The translations under genes were made by a program, and so were the position numbers. Below are positions 9,965 through 20,489 of a stretch of 64,000 nucleotides of DNA, piece after piece. The notes below the pieces were generated by a model, which saw only the letters and a list, made by a program, of their open reading frames with translations, was not told where the DNA came from and ran no database searches. The stretch covers positions 205,611,813 through 205,675,812 of the forward strand of contig JAKGHH010000001.1 in NCBI GenBank assembly GCA_022828595.1, in the 5' to 3' direction. This DNA comes from Nelumbo lutea (taxonomy: Eukaryota > Streptophyta > Magnoliopsida > Proteales > Nelumbonaceae). Position 1 is the stretch's first letter, and each line of letters opens with the position of its first letter.

Positions 9965-10640
9965 AACCTGATGCAGCCCCCCTCTATTTAGGCTTGGGAC
10001 CAATGGTATCATTTTATTGATAAAAGAATGAATTATGTACAAATGATGGGCATCCCCAAGTCTGAGATGCCCTCACCACTATACTTTTATATAAAAAAAT
10101 TCCCCTAGTACCCAAAATAAATTGTATCCAAGGCATCTACCAATCCTTGGTTCGGGGCAAAAATATTTTCACCATCCCCCCCCCCGCCCCCCGCTCCCTG
10201 TTTAAGATCAGAGAATACCCGCCCCATTCGAGGCGGGGCCCTGATTTTACAGGGAAAATTACCATCCCTATTAGGATATACTACTTCCTCTTTGCATCCT
10301 TTTTCCTTCCACCCGTTCTAATTTATTTAATGTAAATGGCTGGAATGGTTTGACATTTGGAAATTGCATCATAGTTTGATGATGCCACCATGGAACACGG
10401 TCATGCTGTTGGAAACTTTCCAATCAGTAAAAGTGAAGATGTAGTGGTAGATGAATGGCTAAAAGAGAAAGAAGTGGGAAACAGCAGTAAACCTACTGCC
10501 ACAAGTAGTGAGTAGGAGAAAGTTTTCAAAGGTAGGTCTTTTGGTTGGGGTTTTGTAAGTTTGACCTTTAAGTTCAGGACGCCAATTTATGATGCCCAAA
10601 TATTGATATGGGCAAGGACATGGATGGGGAAACAGGAATA
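9965..10640. other. Unassigned intronic sequence with C-rich tract
   Basis: No coding signal recognised. It contains a short C/G homopolymer-rich stretch (10171-10193) followed by GCGGGG words near 10230, of a kind often seen in old dispersed repeats. Possibly a degenerate continuation of the LINE that becomes readable from about 10640. Confidence 0.3.
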
Positions 10641-11192
10641 TGACTCTCCATTTCCTAAAATCCGGGACACAATTTTGGGAACCCAGTTTTGGATATTTCT
10701 TAAAAACTTGCTTGTTGGAGGAGGAATTACATCTTGTTCAGTGGCAGAATTACCTTGATTAAGTCCACTCTTTCCAACCTCCCTATATACTACCTCTCTA
10801 TGTTTAAGATTCTTACATTAGTGGCAAAGAGACAGAAGAAGATTATAAAGGACTTTAGGAGATTGGAGAGGCTAAGAAGGCCCACTTGATCAATTGAAGG
10901 ACTATATGTAGGAAGAAAGAGGAAGGGGTTTTGGGAATGGGAGAACTTCGTCGAACAAAAGATTCTCTTTTGGATAAGTGGCTTTGGAGGTTTCCCTTAG
11001 AAGAGGACAAATTATGGCACACTATGATTAAAAGCATTTATGGTTTAGACCTAGTGGCCACAAGAGGTCCTTTTACATCTCCTAGGAAATCGATCTCCAT
11101 CATCCTTCAAGTGTTTCTCTCTCAGATTCACTATGGCATCTCAGATGATAAAAGAACTAGATTCTAGGGGGATCTCTAATGGGGCAATGTTA
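10641..11192 (+). pseudogene. L1-type LINE reverse transcriptase C-terminus (first part)
   Basis: Plus-strand frames give the end of a plant L1 RT: GRITLIKSTLSNLPIYYLSM (frame 3 near 10741-10800), a KKII-KDF block, GVLGMGELRRTKDSLLDKWL near 10930-10980 and RFPLEEDKLWHTMIKSIYG to 11043. These are the hallmarks of the region between RT thumb and zf-RVT. Element B inserted at 11193-11197 and the LINE resumes at 16229. Several frameshifts mark it as dead. Confidence 0.75.
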
Positions 11193-11197
11193 CCTTA

Positions 11198-11417
11198 TGT
11201 AGAGAACACTGATGTGGGCTCCACAGCTACGATCCCACTGTGTTTGTAGGGTAGAAGGTGTTCTAGTCTTCCTAGGGTTAGCTATTGGTCATTAAGCTAT
11301 TGGCCACAACTGAAACAACTAAATGACCAATAGCTAACCCCAGGAAGACTAGAACACCTTCTACCCTACGAACACAGTGGAACCGTAGCTGTGGGGCCCA
11401 CATCAGTGTTCTCTACA
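11198..11417. repeat. Palindromic LTR end of element B
   Basis: The plus strand starts TGTAGAGAACACTGATG at 11198 and ends with its reverse complement CATCAGTGTTCTCTACA at 11417. Each arm is about 95-100 bp and equals the first part of the B LTR (compare 16223 downwards). Arms differ by a handful of bases. A loop of about 30 bases lies near 11296-11326, followed on the right by LTR sequence in the normal orientation. The remaining LTR body, including the CTACT end, is missing on this side. The target duplication directly abuts the inverted arm. Confidence 0.9.
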
Positions 11418-12293
11418 CTCCCCCTCAAGTTGGGAACAAATGTTATCATTCCCAACTTGGATAGATCCGCCTCTAGCTTCTTCCTTGGTACGACTTTGGT
11501 GAGGATATCTGCTAGCTGCATGTTGGAGGTGATGTACGGGAGACACACTTCTTGTGATGAGACCCTCTCTCGTACAAAATGTTGATCAACTTCAAAATGT
11601 TTAGTTCTGTCATGCTGCACCGGGTTGTGTGCTATATTAATAGCCGCTTGATTATCACAATACAGCATCAGGGGATTCTCATACTCAATACCCAACTCCT
11701 CAAGTAGTGATCTCAGCCATAGAATTTCAGCCACTCCGTTAGCCATTGACTTGTATTCAGCTTCAGCACTAGATCGGGAGACAACACTTTGTTTCTTACT
11801 CCTCCAAAAGACAAGGTTACCTCCCACAAGGGCACAATATCCAGAGGTAGGCCTTCTGTCATCAACACTCCCAGCCCAATCGGCATCCGTATAGACCTCC
11901 ACCTTCATGTGGTCATTGTTCTTGAATAGTATACCTCTACCTGGGCATCTCTTCAAGTATGCTAATATTCTTTCTGCTACAAGAAGGTGCGTGGTTCTAG
12001 GAGAATGCATATCTGACAACACTAACTGCATAACTGATATCTGGCCGAGTGAGGCAGAGATATAGGAGCTTTCCCACTAATCACTGGAACATAACTTTGT
12101 CTTCAAGAGGCTCCCCACACTCTACACTAATCCTGTGGTTCTGTTCAATGGGTGTATCCGCAGGCTTGACACCTAACTTTCTAGTTTCCGCTAACAGATC
12201 TAGAACATATTTCCTTTGAGAGACAAAGATCCCCTGTTTAGATCTAGCAACCTCAATACCCAAAAAATACCATAGGGTACCCAGATCTTTCAC
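11418..12293 (-). pseudogene. Element B RT C-terminus and RNase H
   Basis: Frame 12293-12081 carries MKDLGTLWYFLGIEVARS and RKYVLDLLAETRKLG. The main frame from 12031 carries RNase H with the three catalytic acidic residues: TDADWAG near 11905, SSAEAEYKSM near 11760 and LYCDNQ near 11655, then KHFEVDQHFVRERV and QLADILTKV. A frameshift at about 11450 spoils the last 10 residues (normal relatives end in a SQLEGEC-type tail). Two further shifts join it to RT. Polypurine tract TTGAGGGGGAG lies at 11428-11418. Confidence 0.85.
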
Positions 12294-12314
12294 CTCAAAC
12301 TCTTGATGAAGGAG

Positions 12315-13298
12315 CTATTCGAGGGACTCAATCTCATGGTTGTCATTTCCTGTCACCACAATATCATCAACATATACTGCTAGTAGTGTCAGTGAGGACT
12401 CCACCCTCTTGATGAACAGTGTATGATCTGACTGGGCCTGTACATAACCGAACTTCCCAAGGGCTAGTCTGAATCTATCGAACCAAGCTCTAGGTGACTG
12501 CTTCAAACCATACAATGCCTTATTGAGCCGGCAGACCTTCTTACCTGCCTCTGTATCATAGAATCCAGGAGGCAACTGCATGTAAATCTCTTCCTGCAAG
12601 TCCCCATTCAGGAAGGCATCTTTAACATCCATTTGGTACAAAGGCCAAGTGTAGCTTGTTGCAAGAGATAATAGAACCCGAATGGTGGTCATCTTGGCTA
12701 TCGCGGAAAATGTTTCCAAGTAATCTATACCATAAGTCTGGGTGAACCCTTTTGCAACTAGCCGAGCTTTGTACCTCTCAATGGAGCCATCCGCATTGTG
12801 CTTCACAGTAAATACCCATCTGCATCCAACTAGTTTCTGTCCTTTGGGCAGATCAACTAGCTCCCAGGTATTATTTTTCAACAGGGCATCCATTTCAACT
12901 TGCATTGCACCTCTCCACTCCGGGACTGATAGGGCTTCTTGCACTGTTCTTGGAATAGGGACATTAGCAATGGAAGTGAGATAGGACCTGTAGGAGGGAG
13001 ATAGGCGACCATAGGACAAAAACTGGGAGATGCAGTGGGCTATAGATGTGGTGCAATGCCGTTTTCCTTTACGGATGGTAATGGGAAGGTCAGGGTCATC
13101 TGCAGGGGGTGAGGTAGCAACAATGGAAGGAGTCTCTGCGGGCCCTGAGACTGTAATACCTGGACTTGGAGCCGCATAAGAGGTTGGAGCTGGCCGGGAC
13201 TGCTGAGGACCGGGATCAACCTGCCTGCATCGCCTGTGATAGACTCTCAACTCTCGATCCCCCTGACCACCTTCGCTACTGCAGCCCTCACCACCCAC
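12315..13298 (-). CDS. Element B reverse transcriptase
   Basis: Open frame of about 327 codons: a proline/serine-rich linker (residues 1-75), DLPITIRKGKRH, GCRWVFTVKHNADGSIERYK near residue 158, [24 protein letters not shown] near 225, YGLKQSPRAWF near 265 and the catalytic AVYVDDIVVTGND near 310. All RT motifs are intact up to the end, where a shift separates it from LGTLWYFLG. The frame starts in the linker, not at a natural start. Confidence 0.9.
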   Translation of the reverse strand: MGGEGCSSEGGQGDRELRVYHRRCRQVDPGPQQSRPAPTSYAAPSPGITVSGPAETPSIVATSPPADDPDLPITIRKGKRHCTTSIAHCISQFLSYGRLSPSYRSYLTSIANVPIPRTVQEALSVPEWRGAMQVEMDALLKNNTWELVDLPKGQKLVGCRWVFTVKHNADGSIERYKARLVAKGFTQTYGIDYLETFSAIAKMTTIRVLLSLATSYTWPLYQMDVKDAFLNGDLQEEIYMQLPPGFYDTEAGKKVCRLNKALYGLKQSPRAWFDRFRLALGKFGYVQAQSDHTLFIKRVESSLTLLAVYVDDIVVTGNDNHEIESLE

Positions 13299-13397
13299 TG
13301 GAATAGGTAAGGGAACAGCCCCAAAAGTATTAACCCTGCCCTCACTGCACTCCTCCTGAAGAAAATGACCAAAATCTCCATGCTCACTACTCTCCCC

Positions 13398-14262
13398 CTA
13401 AGGAGGGACTCGAGAATAGTAGGGTGTCTCCTCAAAGAAAGTGACATCCATGGATACAAACCTCTTCCTTGAGATAGGATCATAGCAGCAATAACCCTTT
13501 TGAGTTTGTGCATAACCAAGAAAGATGCATTTGGGGGCCTTGGGTTCGAACTTGGAGTGATGGGGACCGAGAAGTTGAACAAAACAGGAACAACCAAATG
13601 TTTTGAGTGGAACAGTGAACAACTCCTCATCTGGGTATAGGAGGGAAAAAGGAGATGACATATCAAGAACCCGGGAAGGAACCCGATTAATAAGATATAC
13701 CACCGTGAGGATAGCATCACCCCAGAAGAGAATAGGGACATTGGAGGTAAACATAATGCTTCTAGCCACCTCCAAGATGTGCCTATTCTTCCTTTCTGCA
13801 ACCCCATTCTGCTGAGGTGTATGAGGGCAAGTGCTCTGGTGAATAACCCCATGAGTAAGAAGGTAAGATGCCAATGGCTTAGCAAAGTATTCCTTTGCAT
13901 TATCAGATCTAAGAACTTTGATCTTGGCATCAAACTCGGTTAGGATCATTTGGTGAAAGTTTTGGGTCAGGGCGGGAACATCATCTCGTGAACGCATAAG
14001 ATAAACCCAAGAAAATCGGGTATGGTCATCAACAAATAACAGAAAATATATGTACCCACCCATGGAAGGAATGTAATATTGGCCCCCAAACATCCGTATG
14101 CACAAGATCAAAAGGACGATTGCTCCTTTTATTGCTCAACGAATAAGAGTGTCTACAATGTTTAGCAAACTCACAGCTTTCACATTGCAATTGAGACAAC
14201 TCAATAGACTCAAACAAATTAGGAAACAGACTCCTTAAGGACCGAAAAGACAAATGACCCAA
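13398..14262 (-). pseudogene. Element B integrase
   Basis: Two overlapping frames (14262-14029 and 14111-13398) give a nearly complete copia integrase: MGHLSFRSLRSLF and CESCEFAKH of the zinc domain, HTDVWGP (Asp 1), FLLFVDDHTRFSWVYLM, LRSDNAKEYF (Asp 2) and QQNGVAERKNRH (Glu), then RVPSRVLDMSSPFSLL and GYAQTQKGYCCYD. One frameshift near 14080-14060 is the only obvious break. It would insert the cDNA into chromosomes. Confidence 0.88.
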
Positions 14263-15060
14263 TCAGCTATGCCAAAGAATAACCGAACTCACACTCTGGG
14301 AAACAAGTGACTTCTTATCCCTTGACTCTTTCCGATGAGAACTCTCCCCGAGCAGATAGATCCCATTCGTCTCACGGCTAGTCCCAATCACCTTCTTCAT
14401 CTTCAGGTCCTGAAAAACACACCGGTCAGGGAAGAAAGTTACTGAGCAGTTCATGTGTTTGGTAATACTACTGACTGAAAGAAGGTTAGTATCAAGCTTA
14501 GGGACATGCAAGACAGAAGACAAGGAGATGGTATCCGATAGCTTGATGTCACCCTTGCCAGAAATGGGGACAAGAGAGCCATCAGCAATAGATACTTTAT
14601 CCCTGCCAGAAGATAAATGATAAGTGGTAAACAATGAAGGCGAGCTAGTCATATGGTCAGATGCACCTGAATCTATTACCCAATAGGGTTCAGTGGTACC
14701 TGGAGCTGAGGCATGGCAGACTGAGGCTCGAGTACCTGAATTTGCGGAAGCAAATGTGGCGGGGGCTAATGGTGACTGCGGTGGCTGAGATGAGTTCCCA
14801 ACTTCCGCTTCCAACTGTATAAGAGCAGCCCGAATTGTGGCTAAGGTCTCTAAGAATGTGCCTCTTCTGCCATACGGGGATGATGAATTAGTATGCACAG
14901 CCACATGAACGTTACCCTTCTTGCTTCTTAACTTTGCCGGGACCAAATAAGGATGTTGCTTCCAACATGTTTCTTTTGTGTGTTTGGGTTTCTTACAATA
15001 CCCACATACCACATAACTGTTGTTTCCAATACTGCCTTCTGCCTGATTCTTAAACTCCAT
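14263..15060 (-). CDS. Element B truncated gag fused to zinc knuckle and protease
   Basis: Starts at ATG 15060. The first 13 residues (MEFKNQAEGSIGN) are the normal gag N-terminus also seen in element A, but the capsid is missing and the frame passes straight into the CCHC knuckle CGYCKKPKHTKETC near residue 20. Protease follows with WVIDSGASDHMT near residue 130, LHVPKLDTNLLSV near 187 and pre-integrase residues to LWHS. About 300 codons of capsid are deleted in frame. Such a copy could encode PR-IN-RT but no particle protein. Confidence 0.88.
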   Translation of the reverse strand: MEFKNQAEGSIGNNSYVVCGYCKKPKHTKETCWKQHPYLVPAKLRSKKGNVHVAVHTNSSSPYGRRGTFLETLATIRAALIQLEAEVGNSSQPPQSPLAPATFASANSGTRASVCHASAPGTTEPYWVIDSGASDHMTSSPSLFTTYHLSSGRDKVSIADGSLVPISGKGDIKLSDTISLSSVLHVPKLDTNLLSVSSITKHMNCSVTFFPDRCVFQDLKMKKVIGTSRETNGIYLLGESSHRKESRDKKSLVSQSVSSVILWHS

Positions 15061-15855
15061 TTCAGTCAGGAACCAGAAGTCTCAATATTAGGGTTACTAC
15101 AGTCAAAACCAGCACTTGGACTATCAACCACAATCACAAAATCAGTATAGAACCAATCTGTACTCACAGTAGATGTACATGAAACAGGTATAAAACTGAT
15201 ATGAAATCAGTAACCACACACAACAGCAATAGTCCGAACTGTTTTCATCCCCTTAGAAGAGTTTGAAACCCCAAAAGAAAACTGAAAAACAGTTTGAAGA
15301 ACAATCTGATATGCTGAAGCCGAATTGGGGTTTTAATCAGTCCTAAAAGCAAATTCTCAGCCGTACACTCCAGACAGTACCGTATGGATAAGGCTTGTAG
15401 TAGGGTTAATATGAAACCCTAAAACTGATCAATGTTGAGGAGAGAACTATTAGGGTTTGCCGCAGTATTAGATCACAAGGTTCAGTCCAGTACTAGGGTT
15501 TGCCGTAGGGTTAAGACAAAACCTTAGAGAATAGAAAGATAAACCCTAGAGTGGTTCGGCCGCCCTTGCTAGATAGGTCCAACCTATTTTCTCTGATAGT
15601 ACTTCTCTCAGAAAATAAAAAACTTACAATAGGAGGTTGTTCGCTGCCTTCCAAGCTTACCCGAACCCTAGCCTTCTTTGATTCTTCCTGATCACCAACT
15701 CGCTGCAACTGTGGCAATTCTTCAAACAGCTGCTAATCCTCTGGAGATCTCCAAGAACCAGTCAACAAACTCTACTTTCTCAGCTTCCAGCCTTAGATGG
15801 TTCTCATGTGGTCGTCTAGACTAGACTCACATGAGAAACCCTTGCTCTGATACCA
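15061..15855 (-). other. Element B leader and primer-binding site
   Basis: Non-coding leader of about 780 bp with several TAGGGTTT words. The primer-binding site GCTCTGATACCA is at 15844-15855 (plus strand), touching the LTR at 15856. Shares the TTCTCATGTGGTCGTCT motif (15800-15816) with the A leader. Confidence 0.8.
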
Positions 15856-16223
15856 AGTAGAAGTTCAGGACTGTTATCAGTCTTGAACCCTAATGGATTT
15901 CAGGTTCGAAAATAAGAAGAAAGGTAAAGAGAAAAGAGGAGGAAGAGGGAGGAGAAGCAGTAAACACAAGAGTTGAAAAGGAGCAGAAGCTTAATGTTCT
16001 GCCGCCGCAACTTTAATTAATATTTATAGGTTATGCTCATTACATGGAAAGGACAGATCTGCCCTTAGTCTTTACATAACAAATAGAGCAAAAATAAGAC
16101 TGAAGTAAATAACAACTAAAACAACTAAATGAGTAATAGCTAACCCTAGGAAGACTAGAACACCTTCTACCCTACGAACACAGTGGGACCGTAGCTGTGG
16201 GGCCCACATCAGTGTTCTCTACA
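15856..16223 (-). repeat. Element B 5' LTR
   Basis: 368 bp; plus strand AGTAGAAGTTC...TTCTCTACA, so TGTAGAG...CTACT on the element strand. Outer end is followed by the TSD CCTTA (16224-16228). It is the only full-length B LTR. Confidence 0.9.
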
Positions 16224-16228
16224 CCTTA

Positions 16229-18331
16229 AAAGAGAGTTTCCCTCATATTTACTTTCTTTCTTTGAACGAAAACAAATCAGTGTTCCATTGCTTGTCCAGT
16301 GTTGTGCCGGAAATAACGTGGAACTTGGGGCTAAGAAAGGAGTAAAAGTGTGTTGGACTAAAAAAATAAAGAGAAAACAAGGAAGAAAATGCGGAAAAGT
16401 AGAGAAGAATAGAGGAAGAAGAAAAAATTATAATATGTCCCCAATTAGTAAAAGATTAAGCATAAAATCTCCCTAAATGATATAAAGTATGGTGGTAGGC
16501 CCACAAATAGCCCCATAAGCATTCACCTAACAACAAAGGGGGTTTAGGAATAATGCGGTTGAAGCAATGCAACTAATCCAATACTTATATGGTATGTCTT
16601 TGGGTCCATCTTCATCTGATAGTTGCATTTGGCAACCCTCCTCTTCTAGCTTATTATCTTGTTCTCCATTATTCTAGAGTTTGTTTCCCTCTAATCCTTT
16701 ACCTAGGGCCTTCCCATCTAGAGCCATTTGATTGGGTCCCAGTCCTCCTAAGGGCTTTCTATTGAAAGGTGTATCATCAAAATATTAATATCTGTGAGGT
16801 CCTCCAAAGAAAGGTCCCAATTGGTGTTTGTCTCCCAATTTAAGCTTTCTGTGTTGGCAAAGTGGTGAATCTACTCCACACTTACTAATCTCCTGCCTCT
16901 TTGAGAAGAAAGGAATGCAAGGAAATTCAAGGAAGAAAGTCATACAGTCGAAGCCTTAATATAAAACATTATGGTTAGGTCAGCTCACTAGGTCAAAACA
17001 ACATCACATTTAATTCATTTACGAGGAAGATACCATAGGCAACTAGCAGTAGGTTGCTAATTCTTCCACTTGAAGAACCATGGTAGTAAGCATGTAGTAT
17101 CCTTCCCCACCAAATTATATAAAACTGAGTTTTGATAATTGCAACTTGGGCAATCCAGGTTTAGTAGGAGTAGGGGTATTTTCAGAAACCATGACATGGA
17201 AATTTATCAATACATTCAGGACCTATAGGCCAAGGTAACTCGATCAAGGCAGAGTTGATGGCATTACTGAAGAATTGGAATTGGGAAGTCATTGAGCCAC
17301 AACAACCTATTGCAGAGGGAGAAACTCGCACAATCATAGGGTGGATGGTGAATAACAGAAAAGGACCTTTGTGCTATAGGCACTCAATTAGAGAGGAAAC
17401 CAGGCTAACAAGGCAAGCGAGAGTTATATTCATCTGGACTGGAAGATTAGCAAATGGATAGCAGATGCATCAGCTAGGCAAGGGGTCCACAGGAACCAAA
17501 TGTTTTGGGGAGGTATTAATAGGGCACCTGAAAACTTTGTATCCTAGTAAAAGAAAAAGGCCTTTACGTAAGATTGGGGTGCAATGGCACAATTAATGCT
17601 GTAAATAGCTTATTTTTTTATACATAATTAATGAAAATTTCAAGTTATACATAAAACAAAATCCTGGACAAGAATTTATATATGGGTATCCCATGTAGTA
17701 TGCTTATATCATGCATTTATATCGAGTTTCTGAAGCTGAATGTCATTTTGAAAGACTTATATCTTGCCAAATTTAATTAAATTCATAACATGTGCAGACC
17801 TCTTATAGTATAATTTGTTAAAGCACACAAATTTACATATTTTAGAAATGTTAATGCTATAAAGTACATTTAGAAGTATCCATGAAGCATCTGATACTGT
17901 CCCCAGTATTCTAAACCAGTATGCTAGGTGTGTATAGGGATCTAGGTTTAATAGCTGCAAATCCTATAAGGATTTACCTCGACATGTCCTTGGCTCTGGC
18001 CTGGTGCTTGTTGCCGTCAGTGTTATTGGTTTTCTTTTCCTTAATTTTCTTTTAGGAAGGTGGGGGAGAGATCTTCATCCATGTTTTCTGAGGCTAACAG
18101 TTTTGACAGGTTCCAAGGCCCCACCCTCATTTTGGGTTGGGGTGGGGAATTGGATTTATAGAGGATTAGTCCTCTTGGTTGTTTATCTCTGAATATTGCA
18201 AAAGTGTTGGTTGTTTTGGGCTCATTTGTAATTTTTGTTTTGTTTTGAGGCTGCATCTCGTGCCTCTTTGTGGGAGAAGTCATGTTGTATTCTTATTATT
18301 GGTCTTTAATAAAATTTCTCTTATAAAAAAA
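16229..18331 (+). pseudogene. L1-type LINE (second part): zf-RVT, RNase H remnant and 3' tail
   Basis: Directly after element B the frame LKESFPHIYFLSLNENKS and WNLGLRKE (16226-16345) continues the LINE cut at 11192. A worn RNase H follows at about 17230-17600 (AELMALLKNW, TIIGWM). The 3' end is at about 18004-18331: GCTGCATCTCGTGCCTCTTT, a TTTAATAAAATTTCTC stretch and seven A residues. Between 16400 and 17230 and between 17600 and 18000 I see no clear coding. Those gaps could be other, older repeats, so treating all as one LINE is an inference. Confidence 0.5.
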
Positions 18332-18782
18332 GGGTAAATTACAGATAGGTACCCTGTACTTTGGGGGTAGTGACAGATAGGTACCCTGAACATTCAATTG
18401 CAACACTTGAGTACCTTGAACTCTCAAAAATAGACACTTGGGTCCATCCATTGGTATTTCATCAGTTAAACATTACATAATGTCAAAAATACCCTTCTAG
18501 TGTATTTTTGAGATCATTCTATGGAGTAAAATCATCACAAGAGAATGCCGTCATCGGAAAATCACATAAGAATATCATCATGGGGGGGCGTTCAGTTACC
18601 TGAGAATGATCTCAGAAATACACGATAAGGGTATTATGTAATGTTTAACTGACAGAATATTAACAGATGGACCCAATTGTCTATTTTTGAGAGTTCAGGG
18701 TACTCAATTGTTGCAATTGAATGTTCAGGGTACCTATCTGTCACTATCCCCAAAGTACAGGGTATCTATCTGTAATTTACCC
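18332..18782. mobile_element. 451-bp MITE with long terminal inverted repeats
   Basis: Starts GGGTAAATTACAGATAGGTA and ends with the inverse ATCTATCTGTAATTTACCC. The two arms stay complementary for roughly 180 bp each (for example GGTACCCTG-AAC and GTTCAGGGTACC), so the unit is nearly a full palindrome with a short centre around 18560-18590. Seven A residues flank it on both sides (18325-18331 and 18783-18789), either a TSD or the split poly(A) tail of the LINE. No coding capacity. Long TIRs with this GGGTAAATTACA start suggest a Mutator-like MITE. Confidence 0.75.
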
Positions 18783-18898
18783 AAAAAAATATTGCAAAAA
18801 TGGTGTTATCTATCACAAATTCATGACAACTATGTATAAGGCTATAAGCTACCTTTTTATGCAACAATGGATCATTTAATAGATGTAGTAAGCCTTAC

Positions 18899-19240
18899 TT
18901 TTGCAATAAAGAATGTCTCGTTTTGAGCTGTAGGTACAACATTTCCAGATTCATTGGTTTTACCATCTCCATGTTCATGTGTGCCAGATCCATTGGTATT
19001 TCTGTCTCCATGTGCATGTGCACTAGATCCGTTGGTATTGTTATCTCCATGTGCACATGCATCAGATCCATTGGTATTCTTATCTTCATGTGCACGTACA
19101 CCAGATCCATTAGTATTCTTATCTTCATGTGCATGAACACCAGATTCATTGGTATTGGTATCTCCATGTGCATGTGGCATGTACACATCTGTTATTGGTG
19201 ATGGTGGTGCAGATTCACTTTGTTGCTTCTCCAGAACCAT
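18899..19240 (-). CDS. SH3P: SH3P exon f: linker with six 13-residue repeats
   Basis: 342 bp, phase 0 to phase 0, acceptor GGAAATAG before 19240 and donor GTAAGG at 18898-18893. Residues 1-22 are MVLEKQQSESAPPSPITDVY plus MP, the expected proline-rich start of the linker. Residues 23-100 (19174-18941) are six tandem copies of a 13-residue unit of the type HAHGDxNTNGSGx. It ends NETFFIAK, where the next exon should open the SH3 domain; that exon is not found to the left. The His/Asn/Gly/Ser-rich repeat is probably disordered. The internal ATG at 19240 is not a gene start. Confidence 0.82.
18941..19174 (-). repeat. 39-bp coding minisatellite in SH3P exon f
   Basis: Six contiguous 39-bp units, all in frame, diverged by a few substitutions each (for example GTGCACATGGAGATAACAAT against GTGCACATGAAGATAAGAAT). 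Encodes the 13-residue repeats described for exon f. Confidence 0.9.
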
Positions 19241-19378
19241 CTATTTCCAAAAGTAAAGGAACAAAGGAGTTCATGTATGTACCATTTGCATCTTCTCTTG
19301 TATAAATGCATAAATAATAAAATTCTATCAGATAATAGAAAAGTGCAGGGTAGTACTAAAAAAACCAATTTGTTACAC

Positions 19379-19441
19379 CTCAGCATGGAGCTTCTCTAGA
19401 ATAGCAGCAACACTTTGATGATAAGATCTCTCAGCATCTAC
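19379..19441 (-). CDS. SH3P: SH3P exon e
   Basis: 63 bp, 21 codons, VDAERSYHQSVAAILEKLHA followed by E. Acceptor TTTCAG ends at 19442, donor GTGTAA starts at 19378. The peptide continues directly from QKLVVM of exon d, 23 kb upstream in gene order, as expected for the last helix of the BAR-like region (family pattern MVEAERSYHQ). Confidence 0.88.
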
Positions 19442-20489
19442 CTGAAAGGAAATCATACATGAGCTCCAGTAGCCATAAAACCTAGGTTTCCAAAGAACAT
19501 GAAAAAATTGAATATGTCTATACCACTGATCAAATGTTCTCTTTTTTCTTTTGGCTGGAAAAATACAGGTGAAAACAATGAGTCAATTTTATCAGTCAAG
19601 GGTGCATTATCATCACCTAATCAGCTTCAGTGAGGACTATAACCTTCAACATTCGAAAACCCATAAAATAACCTTCAATATTTGAAATGAAAACCCATAT
19701 TTGATCCCTGCTACCAAATGTGATAACATATTAAGGAGCTTCATTTTATCTTTCCAAGTTTAAAGGTCAATAATATTATCACAATCATCAGCATCCAAGC
19801 CTTGTTCCATTTATTGAATGCCAGGTATGGAAATTTTACACCAATAATCTATCTAGGACTATATGTAATGCTCTTTTGTGAGCTTAAACTAGAAATCCAG
19901 GTTTCATGTAAAGAGTTGGCAAGTTATTTATGCTGGATGTCAACCTGAAGCAATCATCCTTATCCAATCTAGAATTAGCAACACAAAAGAAGAGAGAGAA
20001 AAACATTTGAAGGGGTAAGGATAGTTGATAAGCATCATAAAAGATCTGGTTCCAAGAACTAGTAAACATGCCTCCATATTCATACCAAGAACCAAATAAT
20101 CAATATCAAGAAATGATGGCATTTGACATGCAGAACTATATCTTTTCTCTTTTTGTGCCTACTCTGAAAAATGAGTAATGTCTAAAATTATTTGAAGGCA
20201 AGTCACTGAGAGTTTGATCAAGATTGGAAAAATCATGAAAAGGCACAACTTGAAAATAGAAAGGGCCTCCAAATGATGAAACTATCATGAATCCTTGATG
20301 TAAGTCTAAACAACGAAGGACCTAAGAATAAGACGATTATCTTAGCACATCAGATAAGAGTCTGACTTCCCTCAATGTAAGCCTAAACAACCAAGGACCT
20401 GTTCTGTTCTGTCTTAGTCAACCTGCCACTGTATTAGAATCTCCTTCAACTATTAAGCCTTCAATATTTTGAGCCTTTGAATGTGTGGA
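19442..20489. other. SH3P large intron, left part, no gene seen
   Basis: Intronic sequence without recognisable coding. The only structure is an imperfect pair of about 27-bp words (AAGTCTAAACAACGAAGGAC near 20302 and AAGCCTAAACAACCAAGGAC near 20380). Confidence 0.6.

Larger units (their letters stand above)
11198..16223 (-). mobile_element. Ty1/copia element B (gag-less, palindromic left LTR)
   Basis: Flanked by a perfect 5-bp TSD CCTTA at 11193-11197 and 16224-16228. The right (5') LTR is normal (15856-16223). The left end, instead of a normal 3' LTR ending AGTAG on the plus strand, is a head-to-head LTR palindrome (11198-11417). Internal order on the minus strand is primer-binding site, leader, a short gag remnant fused to the zinc knuckle, protease, integrase, RT, RNase H. 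It sits in an L1 LINE whose frame is resumed after it (LKESFPHIYFL at 16226). It is the best preserved pol of the TG...CT family here. Confidence 0.9.

Noticed and set aside
10171..10250. C/G-rich tract as promoter or G-quadruplex island
   Set aside because: It is short, in an intron with no gene start nearby, and resembles GCGGGG words of worn repeats.
17757..17960. Minus-strand frame considered as the missing SH3 exon
   Set aside because: It has none of the SH3 signatures (ALYDY-like, GWF-, P-x-x-Y) and no splice sites in phase.
18923..19201. Two overlapping plus-strand reading frames with repeated Cys/Met-rich or Pro-rich units
   Set aside because: They are the complement of the 39-bp repeats in SH3P exon f; repeat periods divisible by three keep all frames open.
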